Positions 1 through 5,440 are shown, counted from the first letter of the stretch. The stretch is 5,440 nt of DNA from Gammaproteobacteria bacterium (GCA_003646305.1 QNFJ01000153.1:1-5440), one strand, 5' to 3'. A program made the numbers and translations. Notes: generated by a model from the sequence alone, not told the origin.

Positions 1-335
1 CAGCTCTCCGCTATTTTGAACTCAAGCTGCTTGAAGAGACAGGTTACGGGTTGTGTTTAGATAGTGAAATCAGGAATGGCAACCCAATTGTCGAAGACCG
101 GCTTTATTGCTTTCATCCAGAAGAGGGAGCTGCTCTGCTTGATGATGAACAGGCGGGGGCTATTCACGGGCGCACTCTAATTGATCTACACAACCAGACA
201 TTGGAGTCACCTTGTAGTCTATTTGAAGCAAAAAAATTGATGCGTACAATCATTAAACACAGACTCGGAGGTCGCTCTTTAAGGTCACGTGAGCTATTCA
301 AAGGAACCTCTTTAAAACTGGGAAAAATTAAATAA
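1..335 (+). CDS. recO: DNA repair protein RecO, C-terminal part (5' truncated by window edge)
   Basis: RecO is a cytoplasmic recombination mediator. With RecR it loads RecA onto SSB-coated single-stranded DNA in the RecF pathway. The reading frame is open from base 3 (bases 1-2 finish a cut codon), so the gene starts outside the window. The visible 110 codons match the RecO C-terminal helical region: LRYFELKLLEETGYGL at the start, a phenylalanine plus GAALL stretch, and the family's closing motif GGRSLRSRELFKG (E. coli has GGKPLKSRELFRQ). The frame does not show the four-cysteine zinc site found in some RecO proteins; only scattered cysteines occur. Its TAA stop shares one base with the pdxJ start codon (TAATG), so the two are probably translationally coupled. 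In gammaproteobacteria era normally lies just upstream, which would be outside this window. A TTG at 51 is an internal codon, not the start. Confidence 0.93.
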   Translation, partial: ALRYFELKLLEETGYGLCLDSEIRNGNPIVEDRLYCFHPEEGAALLDDEQAGAIHGRTLIDLHNQTLESPCSLFEAKKLMRTIIKHRLGGRSLRSRELFKGTSLKLGKIK

Positions 336-1069
336 TGAAAAAACCGATCCTTTTAGGTGTCAATATTGACCATGTCGCAACACTTCGCCAGGCGAGAGGT
401 ACGAGCTATCCCGATCCTTTGCAAGCAGCACTGGCGGCTGAAATGGCTGGGGCTGATGGTATTACTGCACATTTACGGGAAGATCGGCGTCATATTCAGG
501 ATTCCGATATTTGGCTATTGAAGGAAAAAATTCAGACACGGTTGAACTTTGAGATGGGTGCAACGGATGAGATGGTCAAAATTGCTTGCGATGTTAAACC
601 GGCTGCCTGTTGTCTTGTCCCAGAAAAGCGTGAAGAGCTGACGACAGAGGGTGGGCTCGATGTCTGTGCAAATCATCCGGCAATTAAGAATGCCTGTCAG
701 GCATTAGCCGAGCAAGGCTGTGAGGTTTCTCTTTTTATTGATCCTAACTTTGAGCAAATTGATGCAGCCGTTGATGTGGGTGCACCTGTAATAGAACTCC
801 ACACTGGAAAATATGCGGATGCAATCGATTGTAAAGTAGAGAGAATAGAGCTTTTACAAATTCAAAAAGCAGCAGAATATGCGGCCTCTTTGGGGTTGGT
901 TGTCAATGCAGGTCATGGACTTCACTATCATAATGTTCAAGAAATCAGTGCGATACCTGAAATTAATGAGCTGAATATAGGCCATTCGATTATCTCCAGA
1001 GCGCTGTTTTCAGGTCTTGATCAAGCTGTTTCTGACATGAAAGACTTGATGCTTCAGGCGAGAGTCTGA
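335..1069 (+). CDS. pdxJ: Pyridoxine 5'-phosphate synthase PdxJ
   Basis: PdxJ condenses 1-deoxy-D-xylulose 5-phosphate with 3-amino-2-oxopropyl phosphate to give pyridoxine 5'-phosphate, the ring-closing step of the DXP-dependent vitamin B6 pathway. It is a cytoplasmic TIM-barrel enzyme. The 244-residue product is full length for the family. It begins with the signature LGVNIDHVATLRQARG (residues 7-22) and contains ITAHLREDRRH (43-53). By alignment with E. coli PdxJ (one-residue offset), the catalytic residues His45, Glu72 and His193 are present as His46, Glu73 and His194, the last within NAGHGL. The CLVPEKREELTTEGGLDV block and LNIGHSII are also intact. The ATG overlaps the recO stop by one base, and only a weak GGGA (320-323) precedes it, so it probably depends on coupling to recO. 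acpS starts immediately after the TGA stop. Confidence 0.97.
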   Translation: MKKPILLGVNIDHVATLRQARGTSYPDPLQAALAAEMAGADGITAHLREDRRHIQDSDIWLLKEKIQTRLNFEMGATDEMVKIACDVKPAACCLVPEKREELTTEGGLDVCANHPAIKNACQALAEQGCEVSLFIDPNFEQIDAAVDVGAPVIELHTGKYADAIDCKVERIELLQIQKAAEYAASLGLVVNAGHGLHYHNVQEISAIPEINELNIGHSIISRALFSGLDQAVSDMKDLMLQARV

Positions 1070-1453
1070 ATGATTCATGGAATCGGTACAGATATTGTCG
1101 ATATTCGGCGAATTCAATCAGCTGTAGACCAGTTTGGAGATCGGTTTCCAGCCCGAATTTTAGGGCAAAATGAGCTTACACAATATGGTTTGCTTTCAAA
1201 TTCTGGAAAAGCACGTTTTTTAGCAAAACGTTTTTCGCTCAAGGAGGCGGCGGCAAAGGCGCTTGGCACAGGATTTCGGAACGGTGTGATACTTAAAAAC
1301 TTTAATCTGTCACACGATGAATTGGGTAAACCATTGCTGCGATTAAGCGGCAAAGCAAGAGAAATTGCGCAGGCTAATGGAGTGAATGAATCACATGTGA
1401 GCCTGAGCGATGAGAAAAACTACACTGTTGCCTACGTAATCATGACAACTTAG
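1070..1453 (+). CDS. acpS: Holo-[acyl-carrier-protein] synthase AcpS
   Basis: AcpS transfers 4'-phosphopantetheine from coenzyme A to a serine of apo-acyl carrier protein, which activates ACP for fatty acid synthesis. It needs Mg2+ and works as a small cytoplasmic homotrimer. The 127-residue product has the usual AcpS length. The N-terminal GIGTDIVDIRRI motif supplies the Mg2+-binding Asp8, and FLAKRFSLKEAAAKALGTGF (residues 50-69) supplies Glu59; these correspond to Asp9 and Glu58 of E. coli. The C-terminal VSLSDEKNYTVAYVI strand has Asp where many bacterial AcpS proteins have His; E. coli also has Asp there. The ATG directly follows the pdxJ stop with no gap. The pdxJ-acpS pair is conserved in gammaproteobacteria. 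No terminator follows acpS, so transcripts may continue into the next gene. Confidence 0.96.
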   Translation: MIHGIGTDIVDIRRIQSAVDQFGDRFPARILGQNELTQYGLLSNSGKARFLAKRFSLKEAAAKALGTGFRNGVILKNFNLSHDELGKPLLRLSGKAREIAQANGVNESHVSLSDEKNYTVAYVIMTT

Positions 1454-1563
1454 GATTTCTCCTAAAAAATCAAGTAGAATCAGCGCAATCAAGAGCGGAA
1501 TATATCGCTCAAATTTAGAGGGTATTTTTACGATTATCAACGGAACTTGTTTTGGAGGGGGAT
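1454..1563 (+). other. Intergenic gap between acpS and the DUF2892-HHH gene
   Basis: This 110-base gap has no coding frame I can support and no terminator. It holds two short imperfect hairpin possibilities (around 1451-1464 and 1493-1510), neither followed by a T tract. A TAGAAT hexamer at 1475-1480 resembles a -10 box, but no matching -35 lies at the usual distance. The only clear signal is the Shine-Dalgarno sequence at its 3' end. Read-through from acpS is the simplest way to transcribe the next gene, though a weak local promoter cannot be excluded. Confidence 0.6.
1554..1560 (+). promoter_or_regulatory. Strong ribosome binding site of the DUF2892-HHH gene
   Basis: The sequence GGAGGGG is a near-perfect Shine-Dalgarno element. 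Its GGAGG core ends five bases before the ATG at 1564. This spacing fixes the start at that ATG rather than at the in-frame TTG at 1552, which overlaps the element itself. It is the strongest ribosome binding site of any gene in the window. Confidence 0.85.
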
Positions 1564-2511
1564 ATGGCTTTGGATGTAAAAACGAATATTGGTGAAATAG
1601 ATCAAAAAATTCGCTATGCAGTGGGGGGCGTTTTGGTCCTTATGGCGTTGGTCTGGGGAAGTGTTATTGTTTTCTTACTTGGTCTTGTCGTTATTGGGAC
1701 GGCCTGGTTTGGATGGTGCCCCCCATACGACTTATTAGGAATTAATACCACTCAGCTCAAGAGTAAAGATATTATCGATATTGATGCACTCTCAAATAGG
1801 GCGCTTAGTTCTGAAGGTTGGTGTGCCTTTTTGAATGGTTCTAACCTTGGGGACGATGGTCGTTCCTGGCGTTATGGCTTGGGTGCTTTCGCATTGTTGT
1901 TTGGTTATGCATTTTCCAGTTTTTTTTGGTTCTTGATTGGTTTTGTCCTGTTTGCAACGGCTATATCAACACGCTGCCCTCTCTATCATATACTTGGGTT
2001 CAACAGCCAGGACAAGGCTGTTAAAGACGAAAAATCTGCGGCAGAGCTTTCTGCAGAGGTTTTTGAGGTTGGAGTGACCGAGAAGATTGATGCGGCACCT
2101 ATTGAAGCTAAGGAGGCAGATATAACTGCCACTAAGCCTGCCCAAAAAGCTAAAAAACCCGCAGAGAAGAAGGCGGCAACGAAACCTCAAAAAGCTAAGG
2201 TGAAACCGGTCTCTAAAGCAGCACCCGCTGCGAAAGCTAAGAAAAAAACACCCAAAAAGAATGACTTAACGATGATTGAGGGTGTTGGCCCAAAAATCTC
2301 GGAGATACTTCAAAAGGGTGGTGTGACTGATTTTTCTATTCTTGCGAGTACTGACCACGCCAAAATCAAAGAGATGTTAATGGCAGAAGGAAGCCGTTAT
2401 GCGATGCATGACCCTGAAACATGGCCAGAACAGGCGGCAATGGCACGAGATGAAAAATGGGAAGCTCTGAAAAAATGGCAAGATAAGTATAAAGGTGGGC
2501 GAAAAAAATAA
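1564..2511 (+). CDS. Membrane protein: two tandem DUF2892 (YgaP-like) units, basic linker, C-terminal helix-hairpin-helix domain
   Basis: I do not recognise a named gene; the function is unknown. The 315-residue product reads as four parts. Residues 6-62 form a DUF2892/YgaP-like unit: NIGEIDQKIRY, two hydrophobic helices (about 18-32 and 34-51), then a CPPYDLLGINT motif starting at Cys52. Residues 92-148 repeat this layout, with helices about 104-118 and 120-137 and CPLYHILGFNS starting at Cys138. Residues 150-232 are a low-complexity linker, acidic first and then rich in Lys, Ala and Pro, with repeated KAK/PAKK-type units. Residues 233-315 form a helix-hairpin-helix-type domain with LTMIEGVGPKISEIL and a tail containing DPETWPEQAAMA and KWEALKKWQDK. 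That domain and tail resemble C-terminal modules I know from other bacterial proteins, where HHH folds often bind DNA non-specifically. There is no signal peptide beyond the membrane helices. Positive charge suggests a cytoplasmic tail (inference). The gene follows acpS and ends in a strong terminator. Confidence is high that it is a real gene and on the domain layout, low on function. Confidence 0.85.
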   Translation: MALDVKTNIGEIDQKIRYAVGGVLVLMALVWGSVIVFLLGLVVIGTAWFGWCPPYDLLGINTTQLKSKDIIDIDALSNRALSSEGWCAFLNGSNLGDDGRSWRYGLGAFALLFGYAFSSFFWFLIGFVLFATAISTRCPLYHILGFNSQDKAVKDEKSAAELSAEVFEVGVTEKIDAAPIEAKEADITATKPAQKAKKPAEKKAATKPQKAKVKPVSKAAPAAKAKKKTPKKNDLTMIEGVGPKISEILQKGGVTDFSILASTDHAKIKEMLMAEGSRYAMHDPETWPEQAAMARDEKWEALKKWQDKYKGGRKK

Positions 2512-2523
2512 AGCGCTACTGAG

Positions 2524-2563
2524 AAAAATAAAAAGGCGGCCTGTGGCCGCCTTTTTATTTTTT
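2524..2563 (+). terminator. Rho-independent terminator after the DUF2892-HHH gene
   Basis: A perfect 18-bp inverted repeat (arms 2524-2541 and 2545-2562) has a TGT loop. The core is GGCGGCC/GGCCGCC, flanked by A-rich and T-rich arms, so the 3' side gives the U tract (TTTTTATTTTTT). Because the A tract mirrors the T tract, it could also stop transcription arriving on the minus strand. It lies 12 bases after the stop codon and separates the recO-to-HHH block from truA-trp. Confidence 0.96.
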
Positions 2564-2591
2564 AAACATCAGGTTAGATGTCGAACGGGTG

Positions 2592-2597
2592 TATAAT
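2592..2597 (+). promoter_or_regulatory. Probable sigma-70 -10 box for truA-trpFBA
   Basis: A perfect TATAAT lies 30 bases past the terminator and 35 bases before the truA ATG, in the only place a promoter for block 2 would be expected. Transcription would start near 2604, leaving a leader of about 29 bases. No hexamer close to TTGACA exists 16-18 bases upstream, and the extended -10 TG is one base out of register. The promoter may therefore be weak or activator-dependent. A GC-rich CGCGC stretch follows the box (2601-2604 area), resembling a stringent-control discriminator, but this is only suggestive. Confidence 0.6.
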
Positions 2598-2632
2598 TTC
2601 GCGCTTAAATTTAGTCTTCACATAGAAATAGA

Positions 2633-3457
2633 ATGAGGATAGTTCTCGGAATTGAATACGATGGTCATGGCTTCTCAGGTTGGCAGTGGCAAGTTGACTT
2701 AAGAACTGTTCAGGACTGTTTAGAGCTTGCACTTTCCAAAGTATCTAATGAGAAAGTCAGAGTCTTTACTGCAGGTCGAACCGACACAGGTGTCCACGCG
2801 CTCGAACAGGTTGTTCATTTTGATACCGAGGCAGTTCGTGATGAGCGCGCCTGGATCATGGGTGTGAATAGTTACCTGCCTGATGATGTTCGTGTTATCT
2901 GGATGAAAGAGGCGCTAGATGGATTCCATGCGCGCTATAGCGCCATTGCCCGTTATTATCGTTATCGCATCATCAATAGAAAAATGAAGTCTGCGTTGCA
3001 TCGCAAGCAGATGACCTGGTTTTATTACCCGCTTGATGTTGAGAAAATGCAGGCAGCCGCTAACAGCTTGATTGGGGAGCATGACTTTTCTTCTTTCAGA
3101 GCTCAGGGGTGTCAATCAAAAAGTCCAATGCGTTTTATGCACTATATACGGGTTGGACGGCTGGGTGATGAGGTATTTATTGATATAATCGCAAATGCCT
3201 TTGTGCATCATATGGTGCGCAATATTGCTGGGGTACTTATGGCAATTGGTAGCGGTAAAAAACCGGCTACCTGGACAGAAGAGCTGTTATCGGTAAAAGA
3301 TCGCAAGCAAGGTGGTGTAACAGCAGCATCTGATGGTTTGTATCTTGCCGGAATTTATTACCCTGAGAAATTTGGCGTGCCGAGGCACCCACTCTTCAAA
3401 GAGTTACCTGATGGCGTCAAACGGTTTGATGATTACAATGACAAGAACGAGAGTTAA
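2633..3457 (+). CDS. truA: tRNA pseudouridine(38-40) synthase TruA
   Basis: TruA converts uridines 38, 39 and 40 in the tRNA anticodon stem-loop to pseudouridine. It is a cytoplasmic homodimer. The 274-residue product is of normal length (E. coli about 270). It opens with the family start LGIEYDGHGFSGWQWQ (residues 5-20). The catalytic Asp is Asp51, in AGRTDTGVH (47-55); most family members have Ala where this protein has Thr52. Further TruA blocks are ARYYRYRI, DFSSFRAQGCQSKSP and FVHHMVRNIAGVLMAIGSG near the C-terminus. The ATG at 2633 is the only possible start, because an in-frame TAG lies at 2612 with no start codon between. It lacks a recognisable Shine-Dalgarno sequence. Its last 20 bases overlap trpF, the truA-trpF arrangement known from Pseudomonas and relatives. 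Confidence 0.97.
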   Translation: MRIVLGIEYDGHGFSGWQWQVDLRTVQDCLELALSKVSNEKVRVFTAGRTDTGVHALEQVVHFDTEAVRDERAWIMGVNSYLPDDVRVIWMKEALDGFHARYSAIARYYRYRIINRKMKSALHRKQMTWFYYPLDVEKMQAAANSLIGEHDFSSFRAQGCQSKSPMRFMHYIRVGRLGDEVFIDIIANAFVHHMVRNIAGVLMAIGSGKKPATWTEELLSVKDRKQGGVTAASDGLYLAGIYYPEKFGVPRHPLFKELPDGVKRFDDYNDKNES

Positions 3458-4076
3458 AATTTGCGGGTTTACCCAGGTAGATGATGCCAAGATTGCATCA
3501 GGCTTGGGTGTGGATGCGATTGGCCTGGTTTTCTATGCGCCTAGCCCGCGTAATGTCGATATTAAGCAGGCGCTTGCAATTTGTAAGGCGGCATCTCCAT
3601 TTGTGACAATCGTTGCGCTATTTGTTGATCCAGATAGAACGTTTGTTGATGAGGTCATTAAGCAGGTCCCCATTGACCTTCTTCAGTTTCATGGTGATGA
3701 ATCGGCCGACTTTTGTGAATCCTTTTCAGTGCCTTATATCAAAGCAATTCGTATGCATAATGAAGTTGATCTTAATGAGATTGAGCAACAATATGGTCAT
3801 GCCAAAGGGATTTTACTGGATGCATGGCATCCATCTGAGAAAGGGGGCACAGGGGAGCGCTTCGACTGGAGTCGGATCCCGGCTAAATTTAAATTACCGA
3901 TCATTTTGGCGGGTGGTTTAACGCCCGAGAATGTCGGACTTGCGATAGAGACATCCTACCCGTTTGCCGTCGATTTGAGCAGCGGTGTAGAACAATCCAA
4001 AGGCATTAAAGACCACGCAAAAATGGCAAAATTACTAACAGAGGTAAACAAACTTGAGTGCAAAAATGAGCTATAA
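3438..4076 (+). CDS. trpF: Phosphoribosylanthranilate isomerase TrpF
   Basis: TrpF performs the Amadori rearrangement of N-(5'-phosphoribosyl)anthranilate to CdRP in tryptophan synthesis. It is a stand-alone TIM-barrel enzyme here, not fused to TrpC as in enteric bacteria. The 212-residue product begins TRVKICGFT; Cys9 is the catalytic base, equivalent to Cys7 of Thermotoga TrpF. Asp128 in LLDAW matches the general acid Asp126. LLQFHGDE, the GGTGERFDW loop (136-144) and LAGGLTPENV (157-166) are all intact. I chose the ATG at 3438 because it gives the usual N-terminus. An in-frame ATG at 3429 would add three residues, and more distant upstream starts lie deep inside truA and add non-homologous sequence. 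No Shine-Dalgarno sequence is visible before either ATG, so translation probably depends on ribosomes finishing truA, 20 bases downstream of this start. The 3' end overlaps trpB. Confidence 0.95.
   Translation: MTRTRVKICGFTQVDDAKIASGLGVDAIGLVFYAPSPRNVDIKQALAICKAASPFVTIVALFVDPDRTFVDEVIKQVPIDLLQFHGDESADFCESFSVPYIKAIRMHNEVDLNEIEQQYGHAKGILLDAWHPSEKGGTGERFDWSRIPAKFKLPIILAGGLTPENVGLAIETSYPFAVDLSSGVEQSKGIKDHAKMAKLLTEVNKLECKNEL
4040..4045 (+). promoter_or_regulatory. Ribosome binding site that favours the TTG start of trpB
   Basis: AGAGGT, within trpF, lies 8 bases before the TTG at 4054 but 20 bases before the ATG at 4066. This spacing favours TTG initiation. Only a weak GAG-type match (4057-4059) sits nearer the ATG. 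Confidence 0.55.
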
Positions 4077-5262
4077 CCTGCCTGATGAAAATGGCCACTT
4101 CGGCCCTTACGGTGGTATTTTTGTTGCAGAAACACTGATGCTTCCTCTTGATGAGCTGAAAGAGGCATACAAAGCTCAGATGCAAAATCCAGAATTTCTG
4201 GCGGAACTAGATGCAGACCTTCAAAATTACGTTGGCCGTCCATCTCCGCTATATCATGCGGAACGCTGGAGCCGGGAGTTAGGTGGTGCACAGATCTATC
4301 TAAAGCGGGAAGACCTGAATCATACGGGTGCACATAAAGTTAATAACTGTATTGGCCAGGCACTTTTAGCTAAACAGATGGGCAAGAAACGTATCATTGC
4401 TGAAACGGGTGCGGGGCAACACGGTGTTGCAACGGCAACCGTTGCCGCACGAATGGGTCTCGAATGTGTTGTTTACATGGGCGCAGAAGATATTCAGCGG
4501 CAGGCGCAAAATGTTTACCGTATGAAGCTTCTGGGCGCTCAAGTTGTCCCAGTTGAGGCGGGTTCAAGGACGTTGAAAGATGCGCTTAATGAGGCGCTCC
4601 GCGATTGGGTCACCAATGTTGATGATACGTTCTACATTATTGGTACGGTTGCAGGTCCACACCCTTATCCTGCAATGGTTCGGGATTTTCAGGCTATTAT
4701 TGGGCGTGAAGCACGTGAACAGATTCAAAAGCAGGCGGGACGATTGCCAGATGGGTTAATTGCCTGTGTTGGCGGTGGCTCCAATGCGATTGGCCTTTTT
4801 TACCCATTTATTGATGACGAATCGGTGCAGATGTTTGGTGTAGAGGCCGCGGGTGATGGTATTGAAACAGGCCGCCATGCTGCGCCGCTTTGTGCGGGTC
4901 GACCGGGTGTATTGCACGGTAATCGAACCTATCTAATGGAAGATGATAACGGCGGGATTATCGAAACCCATTCAATCTCTGCTGGGCTTGATTATCCCGG
5001 TGTTGGCCCAGAGCATGCCTGGTTAAAAGATAGCGGGCGTGCTGAATATGTGAGTGTTACAGATAAAGAGGCTTTAGAAGGCTTTCATGCACTAACTCGA
5101 ATTGAAGGAATTATTCCGGCTCTTGAATCAAGTCATGCGTTGGCCTATGCAATGAAGAAGGCACCAACAATGCGGACTGACGAGATCTTGTTAGTCAACC
5201 TGTCGGGACGTGGTGATAAAGATATGCACACTGTTGCAGAGCTTGAGGGGATAGAGTGGTGA
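4054..5262 (+). CDS. trpB: Tryptophan synthase beta chain TrpB
   Basis: TrpB is the PLP-dependent subunit that joins indole, channelled from TrpA, with L-serine to make L-tryptophan in the alpha2-beta2 complex. The product is 402 residues from the TTG at 4054, or 398 from the ATG at 4066; both are normal for TrpB1. It begins NGHFGPYGGIFVAETL, the canonical N-terminus. The PLP-binding Lys95 lies in HTGAHKVNN and the catalytic Glu117 in AETGAGQHG; these correspond to Lys87 and Glu109 of Salmonella (offset 8). The PLP phosphate loop GGGSNAIG is at 240-247. The C-terminal LSGRGDKDM motif is present. I chose TTG because AGAGGT is well spaced for it; the ATG remains a real alternative and would drop only MSAK. 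The gene overlaps trpF by 23 bases (11 if ATG) and trpA by 4 bases. Confidence 0.97.
   Translation: MSAKMSYNLPDENGHFGPYGGIFVAETLMLPLDELKEAYKAQMQNPEFLAELDADLQNYVGRPSPLYHAERWSRELGGAQIYLKREDLNHTGAHKVNNCIGQALLAKQMGKKRIIAETGAGQHGVATATVAARMGLECVVYMGAEDIQRQAQNVYRMKLLGAQVVPVEAGSRTLKDALNEALRDWVTNVDDTFYIIGTVAGPHPYPAMVRDFQAIIGREAREQIQKQAGRLPDGLIACVGGGSNAIGLFYPFIDDESVQMFGVEAAGDGIETGRHAAPLCAGRPGVLHGNRTYLMEDDNGGIIETHSISAGLDYPGVGPEHAWLKDSGRAEYVSVTDKEALEGFHALTRIEGIIPALESSHALAYAMKKAPTMRTDEILLVNLSGRGDKDMHTVAELEGIEW
5245..5250 (+). promoter_or_regulatory. Ribosome binding site of trpA inside the 3' end of trpB
   Basis: GAGGGG ends 8 bases before the GTG at 5259. With the 4-base GTGA overlap it supports GTG as the trpA start and points to re-initiation by ribosomes leaving trpB. 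Confidence 0.75.
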
Positions 5263-5440
5263 GTCGATTATCAGAAAAATTTGATCTACTTAAAGCTTCA
5301 GGAAAGAAGGCACTGATTCCTTTTATTACGGCTGGCGATCCTGAACCAGGTTTCACTGTTCCATTAATGCATGCAATGGTTGAGGTGGGGGCAGATATTA
5401 TTGAACTGGGTGTGCCTTTTTCAGATCCTATGGCTGATGG
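5259..5440 (+). CDS. trpA: Tryptophan synthase alpha chain TrpA, N-terminal part (3' truncated by window edge)
   Basis: TrpA cleaves indole-3-glycerol phosphate to indole and glyceraldehyde 3-phosphate and passes indole through a tunnel to TrpB. Sixty complete codons are visible; the frame is still open at the right edge. The sequence shows KKALIPFITAGDP (residues 16-28) and IIELGVPFSDPMADG (47-61, last codon cut). The two catalytic residues Glu49 and Asp60 fall at exactly the Salmonella positions. The start is GTG, sharing GTGA with the trpB stop, with GAGGGG at good spacing. This close overlap fits the one-to-one production needed for the alpha2-beta2 complex. The rest of trpA lies beyond the window; in many relatives accD and folC follow. 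Confidence 0.96.
   Translation, partial: MSRLSEKFDLLKASGKKALIPFITAGDPEPGFTVPLMHAMVEVGADIIELGVPFSDPMAD

Noticed and set aside
1114..1353. Minus-strand open frame across acpS
   Set aside because: It is antisense to a well-supported gene and shows no recognisable domain or start signal.
1451..1464. Hairpin TAGGA-TTTC-TCCTA at the acpS stop codon as a terminator
   Set aside because: The stem is only 5 bp and is followed by A residues, not T, on the + strand. On the minus strand the T tract precedes the stem. It cannot work as an intrinsic terminator in either direction.
1475..1480. TAGAAT as a -10 box for the DUF2892-HHH gene
   Set aside because: It matches five of six bases, but no -35-like hexamer lies 16-18 bases upstream. 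In this AT-rich gap such matches are common.
1493..1510. Inverted repeat GAGCG / CGCTC in the acpS-downstream gap
   Set aside because: A 5-bp stem with an 8-base loop is expected by chance and has no flanking signal.
1552..1563. TTG at 1552 as the start of the DUF2892-HHH gene
   Set aside because: It would overlap the Shine-Dalgarno sequence, which is correctly spaced for the ATG at 1564.
1966..2190. Minus-strand open frame across the linker of the DUF2892-HHH gene
   Set aside because: It is the reverse of a low-complexity stretch and its composition (Cys/Arg/Leu-rich) is typical of a shadow frame.
2915..3115. Minus-strand open frame across truA
   Set aside because: It is fully contained in truA, has no family resemblance and no ribosome binding site.
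3333..3437. Upstream extension of trpF inside truA
   Set aside because: The added residues do not resemble TrpF; the family N-terminus begins just before VKICG. The open frame is chance overlap with truA.
3613..3921. Second + strand open frame inside trpF
   Set aside because: It is an out-of-frame shadow of a gene whose catalytic motifs are all intact.
3956..4333. Minus-strand open frame across the trpF-trpB junction
   Set aside because: It covers two conserved genes on the other strand and carries no recognisable motif.

Overview
This window looks like a stretch of a gammaproteobacterial chromosome. The evidence is the order recO-pdxJ-acpS (normally the tail of the lepB-rnc-era-recO-pdxJ-acpS cluster), the truA-trpF coupling, and proteins that match the Escherichia/Pseudomonas versions motif by motif. 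Base composition is moderate to slightly AT-rich by eye (not counted). A Thiotrichales or Methylophaga-like genus is possible, but this is a guess.

Every gene is on the + strand, in two blocks. Block 1 (1-2562) has the 3' end of recO (recombination mediator), pdxJ (vitamin B6 synthesis), acpS (holo-acyl-carrier-protein synthase) and an unnamed gene for a membrane protein. That protein has two tandem DUF2892/YgaP-like membrane units, a Lys/Ala/Pro-rich linker and a C-terminal helix-hairpin-helix domain. recO, pdxJ and acpS abut or overlap. The membrane-protein gene follows after 110 bases with its own strong ribosome binding site. The block closes with a long perfect hairpin terminator.

Block 2 (about 2592-5440) starts with a TATAAT box and carries truA (tRNA pseudouridine synthase), trpF, trpB and the start of trpA, which runs off the right edge. 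Each of these genes overlaps the next, so translational coupling is likely. trpF, trpB and trpA together convert phosphoribosylanthranilate to tryptophan, except for the TrpC step, which is not encoded here. PdxJ makes pyridoxine 5'-phosphate, the precursor of the PLP cofactor of TrpB; this is a metabolic link, not evidence of co-regulation.

Most of the window is ordinary housekeeping sequence. The one poorly characterised element is the DUF2892-DUF2892-linker-HHH protein. I see no mobile element, CRISPR array, rRNA or tRNA. No gene-free stretch exceeds about 125 bases.
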